In this document: piece by piece, positions 32,056 to 40,493 of the stretch
Numbering within the stretch: position 1 is the first letter of the stretch
Layout of the letters: the number at the start of each line of letters is the position of its first letter
Assembly: GCF_001665875.1 (NCBI RefSeq)
Contig: NZ_LZTA01000102.1
Coordinates: 62,001-126,000, forward strand
DNA: 64,000 bases
Origin: Mycobacterium sp. 852002-40037_SCH5390672
GTDB taxonomy: Bacteria; Actinomycetota; Actinomycetes; Mycobacteriales; Mycobacteriaceae
Direction of reading: 5' to 3'
Position numbers and translations under genes: made by a program
The notes under the pieces: model-generated
Seen by the model: only the letters and a program-made list of their open reading frames with translations
Databases searched by the model: none
Told to the model about the DNA's origin: nothing

Positions 32056-32724
32056 TTACTGCGAGGCGGGTTTGGCTTCTTCCTCGGGCAATCTGCCGGT
32101 CGCCTGGAAGATGACCCGCCGGGCCACCTCGACCGCGTGGTCGGCGAAACGCTCGTAGAACCGGCCGAGCAACGTCACGTCGACTGCCGCCGCGACGCCG
32201 TGCTTCCATTCACGGTCCATGAGTACCGAGAACAGATGCCGGTGCAGATCGTCCATGGCGTCGTCTTCTTCGCGAATACGGGCGGCCTTCTCCGGGTCGC
32301 GCGACAGCACCACCTCTTGGGCGCTATTGCCCAATTCGACTGCGATGCTGCCCATTTCGGCGAAATAGCCGTTGACCTCCTCGGGCAACGCGTGCTGGGG
32401 ATGCCGCCGACGGGCTATCTTGGCGACGTGCAGCGCCAGCGCGCCCATCCGGTCGATGTCGGCCACCATCTGGATGGCACTGACAATGGCGCGCAGATCT
32501 CCGGCCACCGGTGCCTGTAATGCCAGCAGTACGAAGGCGCTTTCTTCGGCCTGCGCGCTGAGCGCGGCGATGGCTTCATGATCGGAGATGACTTGTTCGG
32601 CTAGCACCAAGTCGGCTTGCAGCAGTGCCTGGGTGGCCCGCTCCATCGCCATTCCTGCCAAGCCGCACATCTCGCCGAGGCGCTCGGATAGCTCCGCGAG
32701 CTGCTCGTGGTAGGCGGTCCGCAT
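32056..32724 (-). CDS. phoY2: PhoU-like phosphate signalling protein PhoY2
   Basis: A 222-residue cytosolic protein made of two PhoU three-helix repeats, each with the E/DxxxD metal-binding pattern (LVLAEQVISDHEAIAALSAQAEE and RIREEDDAMDDLHRHLFSVL). PhoU/PhoY proteins link the Pst transporter to the SenX3-RegX3 system, keep the phosphate response off in high Pi, and influence persister formation. A TACGCT -10 box ends 7 nt before the ATG, so it is leaderless and independent of the pst operon, with which it converges. Confidence 0.93.
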   Translation of the reverse strand: MRTAYHEQLAELSERLGEMCGLAGMAMERATQALLQADLVLAEQVISDHEAIAALSAQAEESAFVLLALQAPVAGDLRAIVSAIQMVADIDRMGALALHVAKIARRRHPQHALPEEVNGYFAEMGSIAVELGNSAQEVVLSRDPEKAARIREEDDAMDDLHRHLFSVLMDREWKHGVAAAVDVTLLGRFYERFADHAVEVARRVIFQATGRLPEEEAKPASQ

Positions 32725-32731
32725 ATCACCA

Positions 32732-32737
32732 AGCGTA
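32732..32737 (-). promoter_or_regulatory. -10 box of leaderless phoY2
   Basis: TACGCT, then TGGTGAT (7 nt), then the ATG at 32724. Confidence 0.5.
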
Positions 32738-32782
32738 CGGTCTCGCCGCCCGAAACGGGCCGCGGAGCGCCGTGAAAAGCGG

Positions 32783-34852
32783 TTACTCGCAGGTGGTGTC
32801 GGCCGCGTTGGTGACGGTCAGGTCTTCGGGCAACTTGGCCGGTGCATTGCTGGAGCCGCGTTCGATTTGCAGGTTCATCGACGAGCCGCTGGGCGAAGGG
32901 GTGGTGACCGACTTGAAGTCGGGACCCAGGACTACCTGCACGACCTGCCCGTAACCGGACACCCGCTGGACTTTTGCGCTGCCGAACGAGGATGCGACGG
33001 TGGCGGCGGCCTCTTCGTTGCCCGGCGAGAACAGCACGGTGGTCGCGCTCACCGAACTCGGGTAATCGTCGGGTGACATCACGTTGAAGCCGTCCCGCTT
33101 GAGCTGGGTGGTCGCGGTGGCTGCCAGACCGCTTTGCGTGGTCGCGTTGGAAACCCGCACCGTCACACCGCCGGGCGAGGTCGTGGTGATCTGCTCGTGT
33201 TGCGCCTCCGCCGTGGGTGTCGGCGACTTCTTGGTGGTAGGCGCCTTCGACGGCCCCTTCGTCGGGGAGGTACTCAAATTCTGCGCGTTCTGGTCGTTCT
33301 CCTCGGGCAGCGGGTCGTCGTTGATGACGGCGTCGAACAGCGCCCGCACATCGGCCATCCGCGGCGGCTCGTCGCCGTTCTCGTCGGTCACGCCGGTCGG
33401 CACGGTGACGAACGTGACGTGCCCGGCCGCCATGCCCTGCAATGACTGACCGAGTTGGACCAGGTCCCTGGACTGCACGTTGTCGACGACGGTGTCGCTG
33501 ATGAACATGTTGACGACGTTGTTGAGCTTGTTGAGATCCAGCAGCGTGTCTTCGGAGATCAATGACCGCAGCAGCGATGACAAGAACAACTGCTGGCGTT
33601 TGATCCGGCCGTAGTCGCCGTTGACCTCGGTGGTGACCTGGCGTGCCCGGACGTAGTTCAAGGCGGTGGAGCCGTCGAGGACCTGGCGTCCACCATGTTC
33701 GAGAACAGTGCCCAACTCGTAGTCGTGCAGCGGCGTGCTCGAGCAGACCTCAACGCCGCCGAGGGCGTCGACCATTTTCGCGAAGCCGGAGAAGTCGACG
33801 GCGATGAAGCGGTTGATGTTCAGGCCGGACAGCTTCTGGATTTCCTTCACCAGACACTTCGGCCCGCCGAAGGCGAACGCCGAGTTCAGTTTGGTCTCGG
33901 TGTAGATCGTCTTCGGGCCGTAGGTCTTGGTCTTCGGGTCGTAAAGGGGTCCGTACTTGCCGGTTTGGGGGTTCCACGCTTCGCATTGCATCGGGGTGAT
34001 CGCCAGGTCGCGGGGGAATGACACCGCCACCACTCGTTTACGGTTGGCCGGAATGTTGACCAGCATGACCGTGTCCGAGCGTTCGCCGTCGGCGTCGTCG
34101 GTGGTACCGGCACCCATGTTGGCGTTGTCGCCCAAGCGCGAGTCGAGACCGACGATCAAGAAGTCCTCGTCGCCGTACTGTCCACCCGGGTCGCGGATGT
34201 CGCTGGAGTTCTGGTCGAGCGCGCTGATCGTGTTCAGCCGGGCGTTTTTCGACGTGCTCCACTGCCACGCCCCGCCGGTCATCGCCAGGGCCAGGACGGC
34301 GGCCAGGGCTGCCGTCGACCGCGCGGCCAGCAGCAGCGGACGGCGCCGGTGTTTGGGTTCCTCAGCGGTGGTGTCGAAGGAGTCGGCAACCGAGTCGTCT
34401 GGGCCGTCGTCGTTCGGATAATCGGCGGCCTCGAGGGCGCGAAGTTCGGCGGCCGCGTCCAGGGAGTAGGCCAGGTCGTCGATCACCTGTGTCTTCTGCA
34501 GCTCGATCGGCAGGCCCTGCTCGGTCCCGGACGGCTCGACCTGCGGATCCTCCGGGGCGGCGCGGCGGTGAACGGGCCGGTCGGGGGCACCGATCTTGGC
34601 GATCAGGTCGGCGACGCTGACGCCACCTCCGGTGTGGCATCCGCCCCGTTTGTTGTCGTCCTCGTACGGCTCTACGGGCTCGATCGCGGTCTCCGGCTGC
34701 CAGCGGTGGAGGCTGTCGTCGGCCGGGGGCTCGAAGAATCGCTCCCAGGGAGCGGCGCCCGACATCGTCGGGCCCGGCGCGATCGGGCGGGCGTGCGCCC
34801 CGCCCGGGCCGTGCCGACCATTACGAGTGGCGTCGTTCTCGGCGTCACTCAT
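32783..34852 (-). CDS. LytR-CpsA-Psr (LCP) family cell-wall glycopolymer ligase with LytR_C domain
   Basis: A 689-residue protein, long for the family. Residues 1-175 are a disordered acidic cytosolic region; a transmembrane helix follows (about 178-197, STAALAAVLALAMTGGAW). The LCP catalytic domain runs from about 225 to 460 with LIVGLDSR, the metal and pyrophosphate arginine/aspartate motif SDTVMLVNIPANRKRVVAVSFPRDLAI, and NYVRARQVTTEVNGDYGRIKRQQLFL. A Pro/Thr linker and a C-terminal LytR_C domain (VTVRVSNATTQSGLAATATTQLKRDGFNV) complete it. Such enzymes attach arabinogalactan to peptidoglycan. Corresponds to Rv0822c. Confidence 0.92.
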   Translation of the reverse strand: MSDAENDATRNGRHGPGGAHARPIAPGPTMSGAAPWERFFEPPADDSLHRWQPETAIEPVEPYEDDNKRGGCHTGGGVSVADLIAKIGAPDRPVHRRAAPEDPQVEPSGTEQGLPIELQKTQVIDDLAYSLDAAAELRALEAADYPNDDGPDDSVADSFDTTAEEPKHRRRPLLLAARSTAALAAVLALAMTGGAWQWSTSKNARLNTISALDQNSSDIRDPGGQYGDEDFLIVGLDSRLGDNANMGAGTTDDADGERSDTVMLVNIPANRKRVVAVSFPRDLAITPMQCEAWNPQTGKYGPLYDPKTKTYGPKTIYTETKLNSAFAFGGPKCLVKEIQKLSGLNINRFIAVDFSGFAKMVDALGGVEVCSSTPLHDYELGTVLEHGGRQVLDGSTALNYVRARQVTTEVNGDYGRIKRQQLFLSSLLRSLISEDTLLDLNKLNNVVNMFISDTVVDNVQSRDLVQLGQSLQGMAAGHVTFVTVPTGVTDENGDEPPRMADVRALFDAVINDDPLPEENDQNAQNLSTSPTKGPSKAPTTKKSPTPTAEAQHEQITTTSPGGVTVRVSNATTQSGLAATATTQLKRDGFNVMSPDDYPSSVSATTVLFSPGNEEAAATVASSFGSAKVQRVSGYGQVVQVVLGPDFKSVTTPSPSGSSMNLQIERGSSNAPAKLPEDLTVTNAADTTCE

Positions 34853-35063
34853 GTCCTACCGGCCTCCGAAGCTCTGATGCAGACGTCAGCGTGTGTGTGC
34901 GTAATACCCCAGCGCAACGCTGGATTGTGAGCGCTGCGGCTCGTGCCAACCATTTCTTGTCACCCTCGTGCAGCGGCGCGGAATCCATCCGCTACCCAAG
35001 CGCATGCAACAAAGCCCACATCGTACTGAGTTATCGGTCCAGACGCGATTTCGAGCCGGGAGC

Positions 35064-36197
35064 TCAGCCCCCGGAGTGCATGACGTCGGCGCCCGCCGGC
35101 ACTGTGCAGTCGTCAGGGTCGGTCAGCCACCCTTCCGGGAGCACCACCCGTGCCGGTGAACCCTGCCGGCCGCGGGGGCCCGTCGCCTCGTCCGGGAACG
35201 GCACAGTGCCGTCCAGCCGGTCGAGCAGAGAATCCAGCTCGTCGAGCGTCTTGACCATCGCCAGCGCGCGGCGCAGCTCGGAACCGGCCGGAAAGCCGTG
35301 CAGGTACCAGGCGATGTGCTTGCGGATGTCGCGCATGCCCTTGTCCTCGCCGAAGTGCGCGGCCAGCAGCTGACCGTGCCGTCGGACGATGTCGGCGACC
35401 TCGCCCAGGGTGGGTGGCGTGGGCGGCGGGCTGCCGGTGAATGCGGCCGACAACTCGGCGAAAAGCCAGGGCCGGCCCAGGCAGCCGCGGCCGATGACGA
35501 CGCCGTCGCATCCGGTGGTGGCCATCATCGTCAGCGCGTCGCTGGCCTCATAGATGTCGCCGTTGCCGAGCACCGGGATCGTCTGCACATGCTGTTTGAG
35601 CCGGGCGATCTCGTCCCAGTCGGCGGTGCCGGAGTAGCGTTGCGCGGCCGTCCGGGCATGCAGTGCCACGGCGGCGGCCCCTTCGGCTTCGGCGATGCGG
35701 CCGGCGTCGAGGTGCGTGTGGTGCTCGTCGTCGATACCGATGCGGAACTTTACGGTCACCGGTATCTGGGTGCCCTCGGTGCCGCGCACGGCCGCGGCAA
35801 CGATCTGGCCGAACAGTCGCCGTTTGTAGGGCAGCGCCGACCCGCCGCCGCGCTTGGTCACCTTGGGCACCGGGCAGCCGAAATTCATGTCGATGTGATC
35901 GGCCAAGCCTTCGTCGGCGATCATCTTGGCGGCCGCGTAGGTGGTCGCGGGGTCGACGGTGTAGAGCTGCAGCGAACGAGGCGACTCGTCGGGGGAGAAC
36001 GTGGTCATGTGCATGGTGACCGGATGACGCTCGACGAGCGCACGCGCGGTCACCATCTCGCAGACGTAGAGCCCACTGATGGTGCCGACCTTGGATTGCT
36101 CCAGTTCACGGCACAGTGTCCGGAACGCGACGTTTGTGACGCCCGCCATCGGCGCCAAGACCACCGGGCTGGCGAGCGCGATGGAACCGATGCGCAC
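35064..36197 (-). CDS. dus: tRNA-dihydrouridine synthase
   Basis: A 377-residue FMN enzyme that reduces uridines in the tRNA D-loop with NADPH. The N-terminal VVLAPMAGVTNVAFRTLCREL binds FMN, the catalytic cysteine is in MNFGCPVPKVTKRGGGSALP, followed by VKFRIGIDDEHHTHLDAGRIAEAEGAAAVALHART and GNGDIYEASDALTMMATTGCDGVVIGRGCLGRPWLF. The C-terminal helical domain binds tRNA. Ends with a short Pro/Gly tail. The desA1 stop lies 7 bp from its start. Confidence 0.95.
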   Translation of the reverse strand: MRIGSIALASPVVLAPMAGVTNVAFRTLCRELEQSKVGTISGLYVCEMVTARALVERHPVTMHMTTFSPDESPRSLQLYTVDPATTYAAAKMIADEGLADHIDMNFGCPVPKVTKRGGGSALPYKRRLFGQIVAAAVRGTEGTQIPVTVKFRIGIDDEHHTHLDAGRIAEAEGAAAVALHARTAAQRYSGTADWDEIARLKQHVQTIPVLGNGDIYEASDALTMMATTGCDGVVIGRGCLGRPWLFAELSAAFTGSPPPTPPTLGEVADIVRRHGQLLAAHFGEDKGMRDIRKHIAWYLHGFPAGSELRRALAMVKTLDELDSLLDRLDGTVPFPDEATGPRGRQGSPARVVLPEGWLTDPDDCTVPAGADVMHSGG

Positions 36198-36204
36198 CGC
36201 TTGG

Positions 36205-37227
36205 TTACCGCCGGCTCATGACCAGCTTGCCCGCGGTCTGATGCAGCTCGAACGCGGTGGTCCTCTTGCCGGTACGGGCTTCGCGCTCCAGTTGGCGCTG
36301 TTTCGATATCTCGAACTTCTCGCAGGACTCTTCGAGTTCCTTGATCAGCAGGGCGAGATCGTCGCGCATCGCGGCCGCCTCGCCGGTGAAGTCCTCACGC
36401 TCGAAGATGCGCCATTTCTTGAGCACCGGCATCACGACGTCATCGAGGTGGATGCGCGGGTCGTACACGCCGCCGACGGCGATGACGACGGCCTTGCGGC
36501 GGAACTCGGGCACCTGGTAGCCCGGCATCTGGAAGTTGCGCAGCACCTTGTGCAGCGACCTCATCGCCTGATTCGGCGCAGCCTCGAAACCGGCGTCGCT
36601 GACATCGCGGTAGAAGATCATGTGCAGGTTTTCGTCGGCCGAGATCTTGGCGAGCAACTGGTCGGCGATCGCCTCGTTGCAGGCCTTACCGGTGTTGCGG
36701 TGCGAAATCCGGGTGGCCAGCTCCTGGAATGTGACGTAGATGACCGAATCGAACAGGCTCTCGGCGAACAGATCGGCTCGAATCTGCTGGTTCTGGCCCG
36801 GGCTGAAGCCACGGTTCACGACCTCGATGCGCAGCTTCTCCAGCTCGACCGGGTCCACCGCGCGGGTCACCACAAGGTAGTCGCGCAGTGCGATTCCGTG
36901 CCGGTTTTCCTCGGCGGTCCACCGGTTGACCCACTGTCCCCATGCGCCGTCCATGCCGAAGTTCATCGCGATCTCGCGGTGATACGACGGGAGGTTGTCC
37001 TCGGTCATCAGGTTCTGCACCATCGCCACCTGGGCGAGGTCAGACAGCTGTGACTGGCCTGGCTCCCAGTCCTGCCCACCGAGCGCGTAGTAGTTCTTGC
37101 CGTCCGACCACGGGATGTAGTCGTGCGGGTTCCAGTTCTTGTGCATGCTCTCGTGCCGGTTCAGGTATTTCTCGACGAACGGCTCGAGTTCGTGCAGCAG
37201 CTGTAAGTCGGTCAGCCCGGCTGACAT
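36205..37227 (-). CDS. desA1: Acyl-[acyl-carrier-protein] desaturase DesA1
   Basis: A 340-residue soluble diiron desaturase. The two E-x2-H type iron motifs are EENRHGIAL and DENLHMIFYRD, with the further carboxylate in TEDNLPSYHREIA. DYIPWSDGKNYYALGG and HESMHKNWNPHDYIPW are typical. DesA1 introduces the double bonds into meromycolate precursors and is essential in M. tuberculosis. The promoter region carries a TATATT -10-like box and a TACTTCAGTA palindrome, perhaps for a desaturase repressor. Confidence 0.94.
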   Translation of the reverse strand: MSAGLTDLQLLHELEPFVEKYLNRHESMHKNWNPHDYIPWSDGKNYYALGGQDWEPGQSQLSDLAQVAMVQNLMTEDNLPSYHREIAMNFGMDGAWGQWVNRWTAEENRHGIALRDYLVVTRAVDPVELEKLRIEVVNRGFSPGQNQQIRADLFAESLFDSVIYVTFQELATRISHRNTGKACNEAIADQLLAKISADENLHMIFYRDVSDAGFEAAPNQAMRSLHKVLRNFQMPGYQVPEFRRKAVVIAVGGVYDPRIHLDDVVMPVLKKWRIFEREDFTGEAAAMRDDLALLIKELEESCEKFEISKQRQLEREARTGKRTTAFELHQTAGKLVMSRR

Positions 37228-37275
37228 ACGGCCTCCAGTTATCTGTGTCGATGGGTAGCAGTCAATATATCTGTG

Positions 37276-37285
37276 TACTTCAGTA
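37276..37285. promoter_or_regulatory. Palindrome upstream of desA1
   Basis: TACTTCAGTA (TACT-N2-AGTA), 49 bp from the desA1 start and adjacent to an AT-rich stretch likely to be the promoter. Confidence 0.3.
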
Positions 37286-37397
37286 GCATCAAGTTCCTCG
37301 TGCGGCGCGCCAGGTGACGTTTTGATGCCGGTTTCGAGCTGGCACGGTTTATAGGTCTAGTTGTACGGCTTGCCAATGCCGCGCGAATGAAAACGCG

Positions 37398-38012
37398 TTA
37401 TTGCGACTTGCCGAGTTCGCCGGCCGGAACGTACGGCGCGGCCGAGATGTACAGCATGTTGACGCAGTAATCGATGAATTGTTTGCGACTGGCGCCCAGC
37501 TGCCCGTTCAGGTAGGCGGTGAACAGGCTCGACAGCCCGCCCACCAGGCTGGTGGCGATCATCTTCTGCAGCACGGCATCGCCGATCCGGGACAGTTTGC
37601 GCTGCAGCAGATCGATGAAGTTGGGCATCCATTCCGCACCGGAGCGGGTCAGAATCGGCTCCACCGCCGGCGCCAGCAGCAGCACGCGACCGCGGACCGG
37701 GTCGTCGACCATCAGCTCGACGAATCGCTCGACGGCCTCGCGCGGGGTCGTCGCCGAGGTCAGGGTGTTCATTGCGCGCGCGCAGACATCGTCGTAGACC
37801 GCGCGCACGAATTCGTCACGGTCGGCGAAGCTTTCGTAGAAGTAGCGTTCGGTCAGCGCGGCCTCGCGGCATACCGCGCGCACGGTCAGCGCCGGTCCGC
37901 CGGGACTGCCGAGCAACTGCACGCCGGCGCTGATGAGGTCGTCACGGCGAAGCGCGAGGCGATTCTCCAAGGGGACGCCGGTCCAGCGCCCCCGTCGTTG
38001 ACCCGTCTGCAC
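37398..38012 (-). CDS. TetR family regulator (Rv0825c type)
   Basis: A 204-residue regulator. Helix-turn-helix at about residues 18-65 (LRRDDLISAGVQLLGSPGGPALTVRAVCREAALTERYFYESFADRDEFVRAVYDD), the rest a ligand domain with ARAMNTLTSATTPREAVERFVELMVDDP. GTG 38012 is chosen because AGGAG lies 6 nt upstream; the longer frame would run over the operator. Diverges from the MpaB-like gene, and an operator-like inverted repeat lies between them. Confidence 0.88.
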   Translation of the reverse strand: MQTGQRRGRWTGVPLENRLALRRDDLISAGVQLLGSPGGPALTVRAVCREAALTERYFYESFADRDEFVRAVYDDVCARAMNTLTSATTPREAVERFVELMVDDPVRGRVLLLAPAVEPILTRSGAEWMPNFIDLLQRKLSRIGDAVLQKMIATSLVGGLSSLFTAYLNGQLGASRKQFIDYCVNMLYISAAPYVPAGELGKSQ

Positions 38013-38030
38013 ATCGCTCCTAAGCTCTAG

Positions 38031-38052
38031 TTTGACAACGGTTGTAGTCAAA
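38031..38052. promoter_or_regulatory. Inverted repeat TTTGACAAC-N4-GTAGTCAAA, TetR operator candidate
   Basis: Arms 38031-38039 and 38044-38052 match at 8 of 9 positions. It is centred in the divergent promoter region between the TetR gene (38012) and the MpaB-like gene (38083). Confidence 0.65.
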
Positions 38053-38082
38053 AATCGTCAAGACACCCACAGGGACCCACTA

Positions 38083-39156
38083 GTGACTCAAGATACGTCC
38101 GCATCGCACCCTCTGACCAGCGACGTCGCGCCCACGGGTGTCGTCGACACCCCTGAGCAGTCGATTTCGGCGGGGCCGACCGATGCGCCCAACGGTGTCC
38201 CGAACGGCTGTCCGGTATCGCCTGCGGGCTACGACGCGCCGCCCGCGCCGCTGGGCCCCGATTCGCTGACCTGGCGATATTTCGGGGACTGGCGGGGCAT
38301 GCTGCAGGGTCCGTGGGCGGGATCGATGCAGAACATGCACCCGCAACTGGGCGCCGCGGTCATCGATCACTCCACATTCTTCCGTGAGCGCTGGCCGCGT
38401 CTGCTGCGCTCGTTGTATCCGATCGGGGGAGTCGTCTTCGACGGGGACCGCGCGCCGGTCACCGGTGCCGAGGTCCGCGACTATCACACCGACATCAAGG
38501 GGGTCGACGAACAGGGCCGGCGCTACCACGCGTTGAACCCCGACGTCTTCTATTGGGCGCACTCCACCTTCTTTATGGGCACCATCCATGTGGCCGAGCG
38601 ATTCTGCGGCGGGATCACCGAGGCGCAGAAGCGTCAGTTGTTCGACGAACACGTCGAGTGGTATCGGATGTACGGCATGAGCATGCGGCCAGTGCCGAAG
38701 TCGTGGGAGGAATTCCAGGTCTACTGGGACCACATGTGCCGCAACGTGCTGGAGAGCAACTGGGCGGCCCGGGCCGTGCTGGATCTGACCGAGCTACCGA
38801 AACCCCCGTTCGCGCAATGGATCCCGGACGTGTTGTGGGCCGCGCAGCGCAAACTGCTGGCGCCGTTTTTCCTCTGGGTGACCGTCGGCCTGTACGACCC
38901 GCCGGTGCGCGAGCTGATGGGCTACCGGTGGTCACGGCGCGACGAGTGGTTGCATCGGCGCTTCGGTGACCTCGTGCGTGGCGTGTTCGCCCTGGTGCCC
39001 AGCAGATTCCGCAAGCACCCGCGGGCCCGCGCCGGCCTGGACCGGGCCAGCGGGCGGATCCCGATCGATACGCCACTGGTGCAGACGCCCGCGCGCAACC
39101 TGCCGCCCGAAGACGAGCGCGGCAACCCCAAGCATTACTGCCCGATGGTCTCCTGA
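38083..39156 (+). CDS. Oxygenase MpaB / DUF2236 family protein
   Basis: A 357-residue protein of the latex-clearing/MpaB-like family (DUF2236). After a Pro-rich start, SLTWRYFGDWRGMLQGPWAGSMQNMHPQLGAAVIDHSTFF leads into the core. YHALNPDVFYWAHSTFFMGTIHVAERF carries the conserved histidines that could bind heme, and EHVEWYRMYGMSMRPVPKSWEEFQVYWDHM is a family block. Members are heme or metal oxygenases acting on hydrophobic substrates. Divergent from the TetR regulator, which probably represses it. GTG 38083 chosen to leave the operator outside the gene. Corresponds to Rv0826. Confidence 0.88.
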   Translation: MTQDTSASHPLTSDVAPTGVVDTPEQSISAGPTDAPNGVPNGCPVSPAGYDAPPAPLGPDSLTWRYFGDWRGMLQGPWAGSMQNMHPQLGAAVIDHSTFFRERWPRLLRSLYPIGGVVFDGDRAPVTGAEVRDYHTDIKGVDEQGRRYHALNPDVFYWAHSTFFMGTIHVAERFCGGITEAQKRQLFDEHVEWYRMYGMSMRPVPKSWEEFQVYWDHMCRNVLESNWAARAVLDLTELPKPPFAQWIPDVLWAAQRKLLAPFFLWVTVGLYDPPVRELMGYRWSRRDEWLHRRFGDLVRGVFALVPSRFRKHPRARAGLDRASGRIPIDTPLVQTPARNLPPEDERGNPKHYCPMVS

Positions 39157-39176
39157 GCCACCAGGCGCCGGTCGCG

Positions 39177-39380
39177 CTAGGTGTGGGCGTGACCGTGAAC
39201 TTCTTCCAGGCCCGCCTGATGCACGTGCTGATGGGTGTGTTCGGTCCCGTCGGCGTGAGCGTGTGAGTGTTCGTGCTCAACGTGGTCATGCTCGTGGGCG
39301 GTGTGCGTATGGGCGTGGGTGACGTCGCCGTGCTGGTGTTCGTGCGCGTGTGGCGCGTCGTGGGTGTGCTGTTCGCTCAT
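39177..39380 (-). CDS. Histidine-rich metal-binding peptide, 67 residues
   Basis: 23 of 67 residues are histidine, mostly in alternating HxH runs with Asp and Glu, for example HAHEHQHGD and HTHTAHEHDH. No signal peptide. AAGGAGAG lies 8 nt before the ATG. It follows kmtR on the same strand (43 bp gap), so it is expected to be induced by nickel or cobalt and to buffer or chaperone these ions; that is inference from composition and context. Homology search may fail because of the low complexity. Confidence 0.75.
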   Translation of the reverse strand: MSEQHTHDAPHAHEHQHGDVTHAHTHTAHEHDHVEHEHSHAHADGTEHTHQHVHQAGLEEVHGHAHT

Positions 39381-39423
39381 CGGTGTTCTCTCCTTGGGTG
39401 AAATGCGTTGGGCTGCTGCTCGC

Positions 39424-39831
39424 TCAGCGGCCGGCGCTGCGCTGCCGGTTCGGCGGGCGGGACGACGCAGCGACGGCCGTCAGCCCGCGGTCGCCGCGGT
39501 GGTGACCGGGAACCCCGGGGCCGGCGTGCTCGGCGTTGAAAACCGCGTCGATGACGAGCTGACGGATGTGGTCGTTTTCCAGGCTGTAGAAGATCGTCGT
39601 GCCCTCCCGGCGGGTGCGGACCAGGCGTGCCATCCGCAACTTCGCGAGGTGCTGGGAAACCGACGGCGCCGGCTTGCCCACGTGCTCGGCGAGTTCGTTG
39701 ACCGACATCTCCCGATCGGTCAACGACCAGAGCACCTGCACGCGGGTGGCGTCGGCCAGCATCCGGAAAACCTCGACCACCAGGCTCGCCTGGTCGTCGG
39801 GCAGCCGGCCTTTGCCGCTATCTGCATGCAT
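39424..39831 (-). CDS. kmtR: Nickel/cobalt-sensing ArsR/SmtB repressor KmtR
   Basis: A 135-residue winged-helix repressor. LPDDQASLVVEVFRMLADATRVQVLWSLTDREMSVNELAEHVGKPAPSVSQHLAKLRMARLVRTRREGTTIFYSLENDHIRQLVIDAVFNAEHAGPG is nearly the M. tuberculosis KmtR sequence as I remember it. The Glu-His of NAEHAGPG and the later HH pair are known metal-site positions in KmtR. The ATG at 39831 is chosen over a TTG two codons upstream because TACTAT ends 6 nt before it. KmtR normally represses itself and the cdf exporter. Confidence 0.92.
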   Translation of the reverse strand: MHADSGKGRLPDDQASLVVEVFRMLADATRVQVLWSLTDREMSVNELAEHVGKPAPSVSQHLAKLRMARLVRTRREGTTIFYSLENDHIRQLVIDAVFNAEHAGPGVPGHHRGDRGLTAVAASSRPPNRQRSAGR

Positions 39832-39837
39832 ACGCAA

Positions 39838-39843
39838 ATAGTA
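39838..39843 (-). promoter_or_regulatory. -10 box of leaderless kmtR
   Basis: TACTAT followed by TTGCGT (6 nt) and the ATG at 39831. Confidence 0.45.
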
Positions 39844-39875
39844 GCGAAGGCTGGGCCGGCTGCCAAGGACGCGAT

Positions 39876-40373
39876 TCAGGCCGACGGGACGGCCGTCGAC
39901 TGGCGGCCGCCATTGCGCTCGTTCCAGAGCCGGTAGACGCCCACGGCGTCGTCGTGGGGCTCGTAGCGCATGGGCAGGCGCCGCTGGTCCCAGTGCTTCG
40001 CGAATTCGTCGTAGAACGTGGACAACTCGAAGTATTTGCGGTTATCCAGGTAGTACTGCTCGTAGCTTTCCCGGGTGGTCAGAAAGACGACTTCCTTGGG
40101 TGAGCAGTAGTACAGCGAGCCCAGGCACATCGGGCATGGGTGTGCCAGCACGTAGATAGTGGCGTCGACGAGATGCTCGGTGCCCAGCTTCATACAGGCC
40201 TCGCGGATGGCGAGGATCTCCGCGTGGGCGGTGGGATCGTTCGTCTGGGCCACCTTGTTGGCGCTCTCGGCCAGCACCTCGCCGTCCTGGACGATCACCG
40301 TCGCGAACGGGCGACCGCCCGCTGTCACGTTTCGGCGAGCCAGCTCGATCGTCCGCTGTGCGAAATCGGTCAC
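39876..40373 (-). CDS. Nucleoside/guanine deaminase family protein (CDA superfamily)
   Basis: A 165-residue zinc hydrolase. PTAHAEILAIREA holds the zinc histidine and catalytic glutamate, and AHPCPMCLGSLYYC the two zinc cysteines. The extended C-terminal part ESYEQYYLDNRKYFELSTFYDEFAKHWDQRRLPMRYEPHDDAVGVY resembles guanine deaminase-type members (GuaD) rather than tRNA adenosine deaminase. GTG 40373 starts at VTDFAQRTIELARRNV; a longer frame upstream belongs to the shadow of the methyltransferase. Corresponds to Rv0828c. Confidence 0.88.
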   Translation of the reverse strand: MTDFAQRTIELARRNVTAGGRPFATVIVQDGEVLAESANKVAQTNDPTAHAEILAIREACMKLGTEHLVDATIYVLAHPCPMCLGSLYYCSPKEVVFLTTRESYEQYYLDNRKYFELSTFYDEFAKHWDQRRLPMRYEPHDDAVGVYRLWNERNGGRQSTAVPSA

Positions 40374-40493
40374 GGGTCCTCCGGTGTAAACGGGGAGCAG
40401 ATGACTCGGAGAGTAGTCCCGCGGGCCGGGATGCGACCCTGTGATACTAACTAGATTGTCTATGTTTTTCCTGACCCGGTTAAAGGGGGCACG

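Noticed and set aside
39177..39380. Low-complexity repeat rather than a gene
   Set aside because: The alternating pattern is explained by His-x-His codons in a frame with a good ribosome binding site next to kmtR.
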